Shown here piece by piece: positions 13,739-22,823 of a stretch of 64,000 nucleotides of DNA; position 1 is the first letter of the stretch, and each line of letters begins with the position of its first letter. The DNA lies in assembly GCA_028284945.1 (NCBI GenBank), contig JANQQJ010000028.1, forward strand, positions 157,025-221,024, read 5' to 3'. The position numbers and the translations under genes are program-made. The notes beneath the pieces are model-generated. The model had not been told where the DNA came from. It made no database searches and saw only the letters and a program-made list of their open reading frames with translations. This stretch comes from Alphaproteobacteria bacterium (GTDB lineage: Bacteria; Pseudomonadota; Alphaproteobacteria; SMXS01).

Positions 13739-15094
13739 GTGGTCGCGCCGCAAGTCCCTCAACCCCCAAAGGCAGTCTTCCCCAGCGAGGCTGAAAAGCC
13801 GCCCTGGTCGATCGGCGGGCGGAACTATGTTCTGATCCTGCTGACCCTGGTCGCGGCGATCAACTTCCTGGACCGGCAGATCCTGAGCGTCCTGCTGGAA
13901 CCCATCAAAGCCGAATTCGGCCTGCCGGATTGGGCGCTGGGCGTGCTGACCGGCATTGGATTCGCCGCGTTCTATGCCACGCTGGGCATCCCCATTGCAG
14001 CGCTGGCCGACCGGTTCAACCGCCGCAACATCATCGTGGTCTGCACCGGGCTTTTCAGCGTGATGACCGCCCTGTGCGGGTTGGCGCAGAACTTCTGGCA
14101 TTTGTTCCTGGCGCGCATCGGCGTGGGCGTCGGTGAAGCCGGGACCATGCCCGCCTCTCAGTCCATCATTTCCAACCTTTTCCCAACCGAAAACCGGGCC
14201 GCGGCCATGGGCCTGCTGGCGACGGGCGGCAATATCGGCCTGATGCTGGGCATGCTGATCGGTGGCTTCGTCAACGACTGGTGGGGCTGGCGCTGGGCGT
14301 TCGCGGTGGCGGCCATGCCCGGCGTGCTGCTGGCGCTGTCGATCTGGCTGACAGTGAAAGAACCGGTCCGGCCCAAGGAACCGGCCGCAGCAGCAGAGGC
14401 AAGACAGCACATCGTGCGCGGCATCCTCAAAAGCCTGTCGACCATGAGCAAAGTACCGTCGATCCGCTGGTTCACCATCGGTGGCTCGCTTTATGGGCTG
14501 ACGGGGTACGGGCTCTATACCTTCATGGCGCCCTATTACATGCGCTACCACGAGTACTCTACCAGCGAAGCCGGCGTGCTGATCTCGATCATGACGGGCG
14601 TGCTCGGCGCCACAGGCACCTTCGCCGGCGGCGTCGTCTGCGCCAAGCTGGCCACCCGCTTTGGCCTACATTGGAACGGCTGGGTGCCGGCCATGGCTAT
14701 TCTGCTCAGCGCGCCCTTCATGATCACCATGCTGCTGACGGACAATACATGGCTGGCGGTGTGCCTGTTCGTCGTGCCGGGGTTCCTGTCCAGCGTCTAT
14801 GCCGGGCCGACCTGGGCGATCATTCAAGAGCTTGTTACACCCGCGCAGCGCGCCATGGCGGCATCGGTTTATATGCTGCTGTTTAACCTGATCGCGTTGG
14901 GCTTGGGCCCGGTTTATACCGGCGCTGTCAGCAGCGCCATTGAACCGGCAGTCGGCGATCAATCGCTGCGCTACGCCATGGCGTCGGTGGTCGTGATCAG
15001 CCTGATCGGCGCGTTCGCCTATGTGATGGCCGCCCGGCGTGTAACCGGAGATGTAAGCAAGGTCCGGGCGGCGCAAGAGCGGACCGACGCGTAG
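13739..15094 (+). CDS. MFS transporter
   Basis: A 451-residue major facilitator with 12 predicted helices. Family marks are NFLDRQILSVLLEPIKAEFG in helix 1, the loop 2-3 signature GIPIAALADRFNRRNIIV, and LARIGVGVGEAGTMPASQS in helix 4-5. This resembles the spinster/hexuronate-like branch that often imports organic acids in catabolic clusters. GTG start. The central loop is short. The substrate cannot be predicted; location among oxygenase genes suggests a carboxylated compound. Confidence 0.85.
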   Translation: MVAPQVPQPPKAVFPSEAEKPPWSIGGRNYVLILLTLVAAINFLDRQILSVLLEPIKAEFGLPDWALGVLTGIGFAAFYATLGIPIAALADRFNRRNIIVVCTGLFSVMTALCGLAQNFWHLFLARIGVGVGEAGTMPASQSIISNLFPTENRAAAMGLLATGGNIGLMLGMLIGGFVNDWWGWRWAFAVAAMPGVLLALSIWLTVKEPVRPKEPAAAAEARQHIVRGILKSLSTMSKVPSIRWFTIGGSLYGLTGYGLYTFMAPYYMRYHEYSTSEAGVLISIMTGVLGATGTFAGGVVCAKLATRFGLHWNGWVPAMAILLSAPFMITMLLTDNTWLAVCLFVVPGFLSSVYAGPTWAIIQELVTPAQRAMAASVYMLLFNLIALGLGPVYTGAVSSAIEPAVGDQSLRYAMASVVVISLIGAFAYVMAARRVTGDVSKVRAAQERTDA

Positions 15095-15097
15095 TCC

Positions 15098-15478
15098 CTA
15101 CTCCTCCGAGACCGAGGCCGCGACTTCGATATAAAGCGTCAGGATGTCGTCGGCACTGAGGAACGACAGGTCTTCGAATGCAGCCTTGGTGATCTTCTTC
15201 TTGCGCTTGCCTTCGCCGCGCAACGAATACCCACCTTCATGCTTGGTGAACGTGAAATAAGAACCCCGCGCGGGATTGTCCGAGCGCGCGAGAATATAAA
15301 GGCTGGCACCATCGTCGCAGCCATAAACCAGCCAGTCGCTGCGCCCGAACCCCTTTTCAATCGGCCCCAATTGGCAGTCGGCCGGCGTAACCGACGGCTC
15401 CGGCTCTTCGGCCACCGACTGCGCCCCCAGCACACCCATGCCGACAAGCACGGCCATGGCTATCTGCATAACCTTCAT
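15098..15478 (-). CDS. Small periplasmic protein of unknown function
   Basis: A 126-residue protein with signal peptide MKVMQIAMAVLVGMGVLGAQ and probable cleavage near SVA. The mature part has two cysteines (ADCQLG and YGCDDG) that could form a disulfide, a strand-rich middle (WLVYGCDDGASLYILARSD) and a basic patch GEGKRKKKITKAAFEDL. No family is recognised. The ATG at 15478 follows AGGGAAAA; an upstream in-frame ATG would spoil the signal peptide. Convergent with the MFS gene, 3 bp apart. Confidence 0.65.
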   Translation of the reverse strand: MKVMQIAMAVLVGMGVLGAQSVAEEPEPSVTPADCQLGPIEKGFGRSDWLVYGCDDGASLYILARSDNPARGSYFTFTKHEGGYSLRGEGKRKKKITKAAFEDLSFLSADDILTLYIEVAASVSEE

Positions 15479-15583
15479 ACGCGTTTTCCCTGTTGCCTCG
15501 GTCTTCTTATTGGCCGTGAAACTAGCACAGGACATAGGTTGCCGCGCCAATGATTTCAGCAGTGATTTCAGCCCTTGACTCCT

Positions 15584-15603
15584 GTTTCAAACATGTTTGA
15601 AAC
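15584..15603. promoter_or_regulatory. Perfect 20-bp palindrome, probable TetR operator
   Basis: GTTTCAAACATGTTTGAAAC is self-complementary over all 20 bases. It ends 7 bp before the TetR start codon and begins 3 bp after a TTGACT hexamer (15575-15580) that could serve as -35. A dimeric repressor bound there would cover the core promoter of the TetR-Rieske operon. TetR genes usually repress themselves through such sites. A 10-bp direct repeat TGATTTCAGC (15551 and 15563) lies just upstream. Confidence 0.75.
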
Positions 15604-15610
15604 TAGTGTT

Positions 15611-16234
15611 ATGTCAAAAGTGAGTCGCAAAGCAGAACCAAAACCCGACCCGAAGGATGACATCCTTCGTGCGGCCGAGAACATCCTGGCGACCAGTGGT
15701 GTCGATGCCGCCACAGTGCGAGCCATTACGGGCCTGGCGGGCGTCAATACCGCGGCGGTGAACTATCACTTTGGATCGCGTGACGACCTGTTCCAGGTGA
15801 TCTGCGGCCGCCGGATGCAACCGGCCAATCAGGTGATCCTGGACCATCTGGATGCGCTGGAAGCGCGGGCCGAACGGCCACGCGTATCGGACATTTTCAG
15901 GCCCCTTGTCGAGACCGCTCTCAATGTCTGGGTACAGGATGATGTGTTGCGGGCGCTCCGGTCACTTTTGTTTTTGAACCCGCAAACGGTTGAGGCGCTC
16001 AATGTCTCGCAGATGGGTGAAGTCTATGCACGGATGCGCGGCGCTCTGCGCCGCGCCTGCCCTGATATGGGCGCACAGGACGTTCGCCGGCGGTTTCAGC
16101 TGGCGATGGGAACGATCATGAACACAGTCCATCAGGAAGACGCCGCGCTGGTCTGGTCAAAGCAGGAGATCAGTGTCGACGATCTGGTGGCCTTTATCGC
16201 GGGTGGTTTTGGGGAGACTGGCCATGGATCATGA
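15611..16234 (+). CDS. TetR family transcriptional regulator
   Basis: A 207-residue regulator. The N-terminal DNA-binding domain is KDDILRAAENILATSGVDAA then TVRAITGLAGVNTAAVNYHF followed by GSRDDLFQ, the classical TetR helix-turn-helix with YHFGS. The C-terminal ligand domain begins near LDALEARAER. It overlaps the following Rieske oxygenase gene by 11 bp, so both are on one transcript and the ligand is probably the oxygenase substrate or a product. The operator palindrome sits directly upstream. No ribosome binding site precedes the ATG, so a leaderless or near-leaderless mRNA is possible. Confidence 0.88.
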   Translation: MSKVSRKAEPKPDPKDDILRAAENILATSGVDAATVRAITGLAGVNTAAVNYHFGSRDDLFQVICGRRMQPANQVILDHLDALEARAERPRVSDIFRPLVETALNVWVQDDVLRALRSLLFLNPQTVEALNVSQMGEVYARMRGALRRACPDMGAQDVRRRFQLAMGTIMNTVHQEDAALVWSKQEISVDDLVAFIAGGFGETGHGS

Positions 16235-17447
16235 AACCGTCGAGAAACTGCGTCTCGCGATTGAGGCAGAGTTCGGCCGCAATGCCCCGCCAGACGGGTT
16301 TCCTAACCTGCCGCGCATTCCCGCCGCGCGCTATATGGATGAAGACTTTTTCGAACTGGAACGCGCGCGGGTGTTCGACCGGTCCTGGCTTTATGTCGGC
16401 ACCAGATGGGATTTCCCCGAAACCGGTAGTTTCAAGGTCTTCGATAATATGGGCCGCGCTCAGGTGCTGCTGGTGCGCGGCAAGGACCACCAAATCCGCG
16501 CTTTCTACAACACTTGCTGCCATCGGGGCGCGACGGTCATCCGCGACGAGTGTGGCACGGCAAAGGGCGGGCGTTTCAGCTGCCAGTTCCATGCCTGGAC
16601 CTATGATCTGGAGGGCCGGCTGGTCGGCATTCCTGACAAGCGCGACTTTTCCAACGACCCGTCACTTGAAGACACAGGGCTTCACCCGATCCGCTGTGAG
16701 GAATGGTGCGGCTTCATTTTTGTTAACCTGTCGGACGACGCACCAGACCTGAAGACCTGGCTGGGGCCGGTGGCGGAAGACTTCGCCTGGGTCGATGGCC
16801 TGCGCCCCTCGCACCGGCGCGAACGGCTGCTGGCGTGCAATTGGCGGGTCTGCATCGAGGCCTTTATCGAGGTCTACCACATCGCGACCGTGCATCCTGA
16901 AACCGTCGGCCAGGGGCTCAACCACTTCGGCACCGTCTCGAACTTCTATCCGCACGGGCACTCGAGGATGATCGTGCCCAATCCCGATTGGCACGACCCG
17001 GACAAGGTTTTCCCGGAGAACAATGGCCATGACCCGGCTTTCGGGTTCCGGGGCGAGGCGAGCGTCTCCTACAATCTGTTCCCGAATGTGCTGGTGCCCG
17101 CAGGGCAGACCGGCTTTACGTTGATGGAGTTCTGGCCGGTCGATGCCACGCATACGCGGCTCGTCACCTCCTGCGTCGAGCCCGACACCATCCCGGATGA
17201 AGACCGCAAGGCGCGGCAGGACTTCTTCGACACCATCATGGACGAAGACACCTGGAACATGGAGCACATCCAGCACTCCTATCAGGCGCCGCATTTCGAG
17301 GGCCCCAAGATCGGGGTGCATGAAAAACGCATCTACTACGTCGAGGAGTCGATCGACCGGATGATCGGGCAGGAGAACCTGTCACCCGAGATGCAGGTCG
17401 AATTGCTGCTGGACAAGTACATCGTCGATACGCCACAGGCGGTCTGA
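16224..17447 (+). CDS. Rieske [2Fe-2S] aromatic-ring-hydroxylating oxygenase, alpha subunit
   Basis: A 407-residue oxygenase. The Rieske cluster is bound by C98-C-H100 (NTCCHRGATV) and C120-QF-H123 (FSCQFHAWTYDL). The catalytic mononuclear iron site shows EAFIEVYHIATVHP, with His219 and His224, and an Asp in the C-terminal DTIMDEDTWNMEH segment. Such enzymes add dioxygen, or demethylate, using a separate reductase that is not encoded nearby. The ATG at 16224 has a GGGGAG site and lies inside the end of the TetR gene. The substrate is unknown; the adjacent TetR probably senses it. Confidence 0.9.
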   Translation: MDHETVEKLRLAIEAEFGRNAPPDGFPNLPRIPAARYMDEDFFELERARVFDRSWLYVGTRWDFPETGSFKVFDNMGRAQVLLVRGKDHQIRAFYNTCCHRGATVIRDECGTAKGGRFSCQFHAWTYDLEGRLVGIPDKRDFSNDPSLEDTGLHPIRCEEWCGFIFVNLSDDAPDLKTWLGPVAEDFAWVDGLRPSHRRERLLACNWRVCIEAFIEVYHIATVHPETVGQGLNHFGTVSNFYPHGHSRMIVPNPDWHDPDKVFPENNGHDPAFGFRGEASVSYNLFPNVLVPAGQTGFTLMEFWPVDATHTRLVTSCVEPDTIPDEDRKARQDFFDTIMDEDTWNMEHIQHSYQAPHFEGPKIGVHEKRIYYVEESIDRMIGQENLSPEMQVELLLDKYIVDTPQAV

Positions 17448-17466
17448 CGGACGATGCATATCAACC

Positions 17467-17574
17467 CGTCATTGCGAGCGCAGCGAGGCAATCCAGGGCT
17501 CTTGCAGCCCGCAGGGCGAAACTGGATTGCCGCGTCGCCTCCTTCGACAAGCTCAGGAGGCTCCTCGCAATGAC
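17467..17574. repeat. Dispersed palindromic repeat, copy 2
   Basis: Starts CGTCATTGCGAGCGCAGCGA, contains GGCAATCCAG and its inverse CTGGATTGCC, and ends CTCCTCGCAATGACA. Near the right end is a nested hairpin, CCTTCGACAAGCTCAGGAGG. It fills the gap between the Rieske gene and the amidohydrolase gene. It ends 30 bp before the next start codon, so it must lie in the leader if the two genes are co-transcribed. Confidence 0.85.
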
Positions 17575-17604
17575 AGCCATAATGAAGAGAACGGGAGAAC
17601 TAAA

Positions 17605-19341
17605 GTGGCTGATTACGACATTCTGATCCGCAACGGCACGGTGATCGATGGCACGACGATACCGCGCTTCAAAGCCGATATAGGCATCAAGGACGGCAAG
17701 GTCGCCAAGATCGGCGGCATTGCCAGGTCGGCCACCGGCGACCGGGAGATCAATGCCGAGGGCAACATCGTCGCGCCCGGTTATATCGACATCCACACGC
17801 ACTACGACGCGCAAATCACATGGGACCCCTATTGCACGATTTCTGGCTGGCACGGCGTGACCTCGGTGCTGCTAGGCAATTGCGGCTTCGGCTTTGCGCC
17901 GATTCCACCGCATCTGCGCGAGCGCGCCCAGCTGATGATGACCCGCAACGAGGCCATCTCCTTCGAAACCATGAAGGAAGGCATGCAATGGGACAAATAT
18001 GGCTGGGAGACCCTGCCCGACTGGATCGACCATCTTAAGCGCATCCCCAAGGGGGTGAACTGCCAGACGCTGGTGCCGCTCAACCCCGTTTATGCCTATG
18101 TGATGGGCTCGGTTGAAGAAGCGAAAAGCCGCCGCCCGACGCAGGACGAAAAAGAACAGATGTTCAAGATCATGCATGAGGCGATGGACTACGGCGCCTG
18201 CGGGTTCTCCTACCAGCGCTGTGGCGTCCCGTCGGTTCAGCCGGACTGGGACGGCACACCGATGCCGACCGATGTCATTCCCGATTATGAACTGATCGAG
18301 TTTGGCCAGGAACTCGCTAAACGCGGCGAAGGCTTTATCGAAATGTTCGATTCCTCTCCGTCCGATCACGACACGGTCGAGGACTTCATGACATCGCTCG
18401 CCGAGGCCTCGGGCCGCCCGATTGTCCGCAACATTCTGCTCGCCAATGATGACCGGCCCGAAGACCACGAACGGTTCCTCGATTGGCTGGATGAGTCCCA
18501 TGACAAGGGCCTGCAGGTCTTCGGCATGGGCTTTACGGTCCGATCGCCCACGCTGCTTACTTTCGAGGACTGGAGCCTGTGGGACAACGCGCCCACCTGG
18601 CACACAGTCATGAATGGCGACTATGAAAGCCGCGTCGAAAAGATGAAGGACGAAAGCGTACGGGCAAGTCTACGCGACGAGATCGATCGCCGGATCGTCG
18701 GCGGGCTGGGCACCAGCGGCCCGGCGCAGGAACTCACCATGCATGGTGCAGCGGGATATGAGCAGCTGGAAAAGTATGAAGGCCGCCCGGTCGCCGAGAT
18801 CGCCGAGACCGAAGGCAAACATGTCGCCGATGTGATCCTCGACATTTCGCTCGAATCCGAGTTCAAGGCGGAGTTCGTCGGCAACGCCTATCCGACATCG
18901 GCAGAGACCACCGCCAAGGTGCTCTCCAACCCCTATGTGGTTCCGGGCATCTCGGATGGGGGAGCGCACTGCCACTTCGTCGTTCAAGGCGCCTACCCGA
19001 CCGATCTTCTGGAGTGGATGGTCCGTGAGGAAGGCCTTATCAGTGCCGAACAGGCGCACTACGGCCTCTCACGGCTACCGGCCCATATGTGCGGGCTGGG
19101 CGACCGGGGCATTCTGCGGGAAAACGCCCCGGCCGATGTGGTGATCTACGATCCGGAAACGATCCGCCGGACCCCGTCTTGGGACAAGATGGAAAAGCTC
19201 TATGACCAGCCGGCCGGTGGTTGGCGTCGGTCACAGAAAGCCGAGGGCTTGCACTATACCATGGTCAACGGTCAGATCACCTTTGAAGGCCTGGACTGCA
19301 CCGGCGCCACACCTGGTGAGGTGTTGTTGAACCGGGGGTAG
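17605..19341 (+). CDS. N-acyl-D-amino-acid deacylase-like amidohydrolase
   Basis: A 578-residue amidohydrolase-superfamily enzyme. The N-terminal beta-sandwich DYDILIRNGTVIDG leads to the metal-binding HTHYDAQ (His64, His66) and GVTSVLLGNCGFGFAP, both hallmarks of the D-aminoacylase / dihydroorotase-like branch. The C-terminal barrel part has DGGAHCHF and the closing strand GRGI-L-E-APADVVIYDP. These enzymes hydrolyse N-acyl or related amide bonds. The start is the GTG at 17605 after GGGAGAAC; the upstream frame runs through the repeat and is not coding. It probably acts with the neighbouring oxygenase, which is only inferred from position. Confidence 0.82.
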   Translation: MADYDILIRNGTVIDGTTIPRFKADIGIKDGKVAKIGGIARSATGDREINAEGNIVAPGYIDIHTHYDAQITWDPYCTISGWHGVTSVLLGNCGFGFAPIPPHLRERAQLMMTRNEAISFETMKEGMQWDKYGWETLPDWIDHLKRIPKGVNCQTLVPLNPVYAYVMGSVEEAKSRRPTQDEKEQMFKIMHEAMDYGACGFSYQRCGVPSVQPDWDGTPMPTDVIPDYELIEFGQELAKRGEGFIEMFDSSPSDHDTVEDFMTSLAEASGRPIVRNILLANDDRPEDHERFLDWLDESHDKGLQVFGMGFTVRSPTLLTFEDWSLWDNAPTWHTVMNGDYESRVEKMKDESVRASLRDEIDRRIVGGLGTSGPAQELTMHGAAGYEQLEKYEGRPVAEIAETEGKHVADVILDISLESEFKAEFVGNAYPTSAETTAKVLSNPYVVPGISDGGAHCHFVVQGAYPTDLLEWMVREEGLISAEQAHYGLSRLPAHMCGLGDRGILRENAPADVVIYDPETIRRTPSWDKMEKLYDQPAGGWRRSQKAEGLHYTMVNGQITFEGLDCTGATPGEVLLNRG

Positions 19342-19621
19342 CATTTGTCCCCTGCGGAGAATTCCCTTGCAATTCAAAGCGATCCGCTTCACATAGCGGC
19401 CATCACGTATCGCGCGTAGAGGTTTTCTGGTCCCCCGCGACCTGAATTTCAGCGGTGCACGATGACTGCGCAATTGTCCGACTGATCGTTGCCTTTCACC
19501 TCGCTGATGCGAGGGACAAATCCCCGGCAGCTCTTCTGCGCAAGCTTCCATGACAAAGACTCCGGCCATCGCCGACCCCGTTTGGGTTTGGCGCGTGTAC
19601 CATTATTGAAAGAACAATCTT
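19342..19621. other. Non-coding gap ahead of the RhlE-like gene with a short hairpin
   Basis: No gene is supported in these 280 bp. The only structure seen is CCTCGCTGATGCGAGG (19499-19514), a 6-bp stem with a TGAT loop, roughly 110 nt before the helicase TTG. Helicase genes of this type often have long leaders, so it may belong to a 5' untranslated region. Confidence 0.35.
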
Positions 19622-20908
19622 TTGACTCAGTTCAAAGACCTCGGCCTCGCCGAGCCATTACTTCGGGCGCTTGACGCCGAAGGCTATTCCAATCCCACGC
19701 CGATTCAGGCGAAATCAATTCCCGCGCTGCTTGAAGGCGGCGATCTTCTGGGCACCGCCCAGACTGGCACCGGCAAAACCGCAGCCTTCGTGTTGCCACT
19801 GTTGCAGCAAATCGCGACACAGCGGAAGAAGCCCCAATCAAAACACTGCACCGCGCTGATCCTCGCACCAACCCGCGAGTTGGCCGCACAGATCGCTGAC
19901 AGCATCGCCACCTATGGCAAGCATGTGAGGCACTCAGCCACGGTTGTGGTCGGCGGCGTGAAACCCGGCCCGCAAATCCGCAAGATGCAGCAAGGCATCG
20001 ATATTCTCGTCGCCACCCCCGGCCGCCTGCTCGACCACATGGGCACCGGCGCGATCAAACTCGATTCAACGTCCACCATCGTGCTCGACGAAGCCGACCA
20101 GATGCTGGATATGGGATTCATCCCCGCGATCCGGCGGATCATGGCCAAGCTGCCGGCCGATCGCCAAACGCTGTTGTTTTCCGCGACCATGCCGCCGCCC
20201 ATTAAAGCGCTCGCGGATGACTTTCTGGATCGCCCCACCGAAGTGTCCATCGGCGCCGTCTCGCGGCCCATCGATAAAATCGACCAGCGTGTTATCAGAG
20301 TCGACAAGGCGAACAAAAACCGCACGGTCATAGAGCTACTGACCAATGCCAATCTGGACCGCGCCATCGTCTTCACCCGCACCAAGCATGGGGCTGACAA
20401 GGTAAAAAAACAGCTGGAGCGCGCCGGCCTGGCGGCATCGGCAATTCACGGCAACAAGAGCCAGAACCAGCGCACCCGTACGCTGGAGGGCTTCAAGTCA
20501 GGGCGCGTTACCGTTCTGGTCGCGACCGACATTGCCGCGCGCGGCATTGACGTTGACGGTGTGTCCCATGTCGTCAATTACGACCTGCCCAATGTGCCCG
20601 AAGCCTATGTCCACAGGATCGGCCGCACGGCGCGCGCCGGCAAAAGCGGCGAGGCGGTCACGCTGTGCGATAGCGCCGAACGCGGCCTGTTGCGCGACAT
20701 TGAAAAACTGATCGGCCGCGCCATCCCGATTGAGGGTGAATGGTCCAACATTTCCGAAGAAGAAAAGCCGAAACGCGGCCAGAACAATCGTTCCCGCCCA
20801 AGAAACGGGCAACCAAAGAGCGGCAAGCCAGGTGGCAATCGGCCCAGACGCAACCGGCGCCGCAACCGCAGCCGGGGTGGCAACGGACAGACAGCCAAGG
20901 CGGCGTGA
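19622..20908 (+). CDS. rhlE: DEAD-box ATP-dependent RNA helicase, RhlE-like
   Basis: A 428-residue DEAD-box helicase that remodels RNA, for example in ribosome assembly or in the cold. All motifs are present: Q motif PTPIQAKSIP, motif I AQTGTGKT, Ia PTRELA, II VLDEADQML, III SATMP, IV IVFTRTK, V ATDIAARGID and VI HRIGRTARAG. The tail (residues about 375-428) is rich in Arg, Asn, Gly and Pro, an RNA-binding extension. Start TTG at 19622 gives LTQFKDLGL, matching the family N-terminus; the ribosome binding site is weak. The RhlE assignment within the family is likely but not certain. Confidence 0.87.
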   Translation: MTQFKDLGLAEPLLRALDAEGYSNPTPIQAKSIPALLEGGDLLGTAQTGTGKTAAFVLPLLQQIATQRKKPQSKHCTALILAPTRELAAQIADSIATYGKHVRHSATVVVGGVKPGPQIRKMQQGIDILVATPGRLLDHMGTGAIKLDSTSTIVLDEADQMLDMGFIPAIRRIMAKLPADRQTLLFSATMPPPIKALADDFLDRPTEVSIGAVSRPIDKIDQRVIRVDKANKNRTVIELLTNANLDRAIVFTRTKHGADKVKKQLERAGLAASAIHGNKSQNQRTRTLEGFKSGRVTVLVATDIAARGIDVDGVSHVVNYDLPNVPEAYVHRIGRTARAGKSGEAVTLCDSAERGLLRDIEKLIGRAIPIEGEWSNISEEEKPKRGQNNRSRPRNGQPKSGKPGGNRPRRNRRRNRSRGGNGQTAKAA

Positions 20909-20909
20909 T

Positions 20910-22820
20910 CTAGGCGACCAGGTACTCTTCGGGCTGGAATTCCTTGGTCAGCCGCCAATAGTCGACCAGCCGCCAGGGGCTGACCGCAAACACCCGGCCT
21001 GCCTCGTTGCGGTACCAGTTTGTCATGCCGGGATGGGTCCACACCATGCGGCCATGCCGTTCGTCGACGATCTCGTTGTAGCGGTCGTGCACGTCCTGCC
21101 GGCAGTCCAGGGTCTGGTGGCCGCCCTCGATCAGCTCGCGGATCGCCTGCATAGTGTACCAGACCATGCATTCGGCCATAAAAATCTGGTTACCGCCATG
21201 GGCGAGCGCCGTATTGGGCCCGTTCATCATGAAGAAATTCGGAAAACCCGGCGCCGTGATACCCAGATAGGCGCGGGCATCATTGGGGCCCCAGACGTCG
21301 TGGATTTCCTGACCCCCACGACCGTAGACTTTCATCGGCGAGAGCATCTTGCTCGCCTCGAACCCGGTGGCCAGCACAAGCGCATCCGCTTCCCAGACCG
21401 TCCCATCGGTCGTTTCGACCCCTTCCGGCACAATACGTGCGATATCGTCCGTAATCAGATCGACATTGTCGCGGGTTAGGGTCCTGAACCAATGATTGTC
21501 GATCAGGATGCGCTTGCCATAGGGCGGGTAGTCAGGAATCACCTTAGCGAGGAGTTCAGGATCGTCACCTATTTCACGCCGGATATGCCGCTCCATGAAG
21601 TGCCGGTGACGCGCATTCACCTGATTGAGCGAGTGTTCCGGGTCTGACCATTCGGGATCAATCTCCAGCGCCGCATGCAGCCCGTCGGCAAAGCCCCAGA
21701 ACAGCTGGAAGCGGTACCAGCGCAGATAATAGGGCAAATGCTTCAGGATCCATTTCTTCCCGTCTGCAACGTCTGCATGATAATTCGGGTTGGGCACGAC
21801 CCAATGGGGCGAGCGCTGGAACACCATCAGCCTGTCGACATCATCTGCGATCGCCGGGCCGACTTGCTGGCCGGATGCCCCGGTACCGATCATCGCGATC
21901 CGCTTGCCATGCCAGTCGAAGCTCTCATCCCAGCGCGCGGTATGGAATGACGGGCCCGCAAAACTCTCCAGCCCTTCTATCTGCGGCATTTTCGGGCGAT
22001 TGAGGATACCTACGGCCGAGACCAGCACGTCGCCCTCGACAACCTCTCCGCCTGTCGTTGTCAGCCGCCATTGCGCGGTCTCATCATCGAAACGCGCCTC
22101 ATCAACCTCGACGCCGAAGCGTATGTATTGCTTCAGGTCGAACCGCTCAGCCATGTCCTCCAGATAACGCCACAATTCCTCGCGCTTGGCGAAGTACTCT
22201 GACCATTCGTGGTTCGGGGCGAAGGCAAACGAATAGAAATGGTTTGGCGTATCGACACCGCAGCCGGGATACCGGTTTTCCAGCCATGTGCCGCCGACGG
22301 TCTCATTCTTCTCCAGGATGGTGAATTTGATCCCGGCCTCCAGCAACCGAATCGCCATATAGATGCCGGATACGCCAGCGCCGATGATAACCACCTGGAA
22401 ATCCTCGACCCGCTCGCGAGGCGGTTCTGTTCGCCATTCGAATTTGCCTGGGTCGCGGATATCCGCATTCAGATCCTCACGCATCATCGCGGCATAGTCG
22501 TCGCTGAGTTCGTCTGCGGCCGCAAAAGACATCATGTCACGCAGCAACTGGCCATCGGGGATTGCCGGCACCTCACGGCCGGTTGCCGCAAAGTCGTTGA
22601 CGGTTTTGAACAGCGCTTCACGAATGCGGCCCCGCAACTCGTCAGGCATCTCTTCTTGATAATTGAACGGGCCGCGCACGAATGGCCGGGCTTCATGCAG
22701 CCAGGACGCATCACCTGTCAGCTGCACCAGCACCAAAAGAAGTGTTGCCGGGTCTGCCGCCTCAAGCCCCGCGCGCAACCGGTCAGGATCTGCAGTCAGC
22801 GTCTCAAAGTCGAACTGCAT
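20910..22820 (-). CDS. Flavin-containing Baeyer-Villiger-type monooxygenase
   Basis: A 636-residue FAD/NADPH monooxygenase with an extra N-terminal domain of about 135 residues before the flavin fold. The FAD site is VVIIGAGVSGIYMAIRLLEA (GAGVSG at 147-152), followed by LEKNETVGGTWLENRYPGCG. The NADPH Rossmann motif is MIGTGASGQQ. The Baeyer-Villiger fingerprint appears as FAGPSFHTARWDES, with the FxGxxxHxxxW core. It would insert oxygen next to a ketone, making esters or lactones. It is the last gene of a VOC / NTF2-like / purT operon, with 3 bp between purT and this gene. Confidence 0.87.
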   Translation of the reverse strand: MQFDFETLTADPDRLRAGLEAADPATLLLVLVQLTGDASWLHEARPFVRGPFNYQEEMPDELRGRIREALFKTVNDFAATGREVPAIPDGQLLRDMMSFAAADELSDDYAAMMREDLNADIRDPGKFEWRTEPPRERVEDFQVVIIGAGVSGIYMAIRLLEAGIKFTILEKNETVGGTWLENRYPGCGVDTPNHFYSFAFAPNHEWSEYFAKREELWRYLEDMAERFDLKQYIRFGVEVDEARFDDETAQWRLTTTGGEVVEGDVLVSAVGILNRPKMPQIEGLESFAGPSFHTARWDESFDWHGKRIAMIGTGASGQQVGPAIADDVDRLMVFQRSPHWVVPNPNYHADVADGKKWILKHLPYYLRWYRFQLFWGFADGLHAALEIDPEWSDPEHSLNQVNARHRHFMERHIRREIGDDPELLAKVIPDYPPYGKRILIDNHWFRTLTRDNVDLITDDIARIVPEGVETTDGTVWEADALVLATGFEASKMLSPMKVYGRGGQEIHDVWGPNDARAYLGITAPGFPNFFMMNGPNTALAHGGNQIFMAECMVWYTMQAIRELIEGGHQTLDCRQDVHDRYNEIVDERHGRMVWTHPGMTNWYRNEAGRVFAVSPWRLVDYWRLTKEFQPEEYLVA

Positions 22821-22823
22821 TGA

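Noticed and set aside
13670..14551. 293-codon minus-strand frame opposite the MFS gene
   Set aside because: Translation is rich in Gln, His and Arg, typical of the complement of a membrane-protein gene; no motif or ribosome binding site.
17527..17604. Longer N-terminus of the amidohydrolase reaching into the repeat
   Set aside because: The added residues come from repeat DNA and have no family similarity; GTG 17605 has a ribosome binding site and begins the domain.
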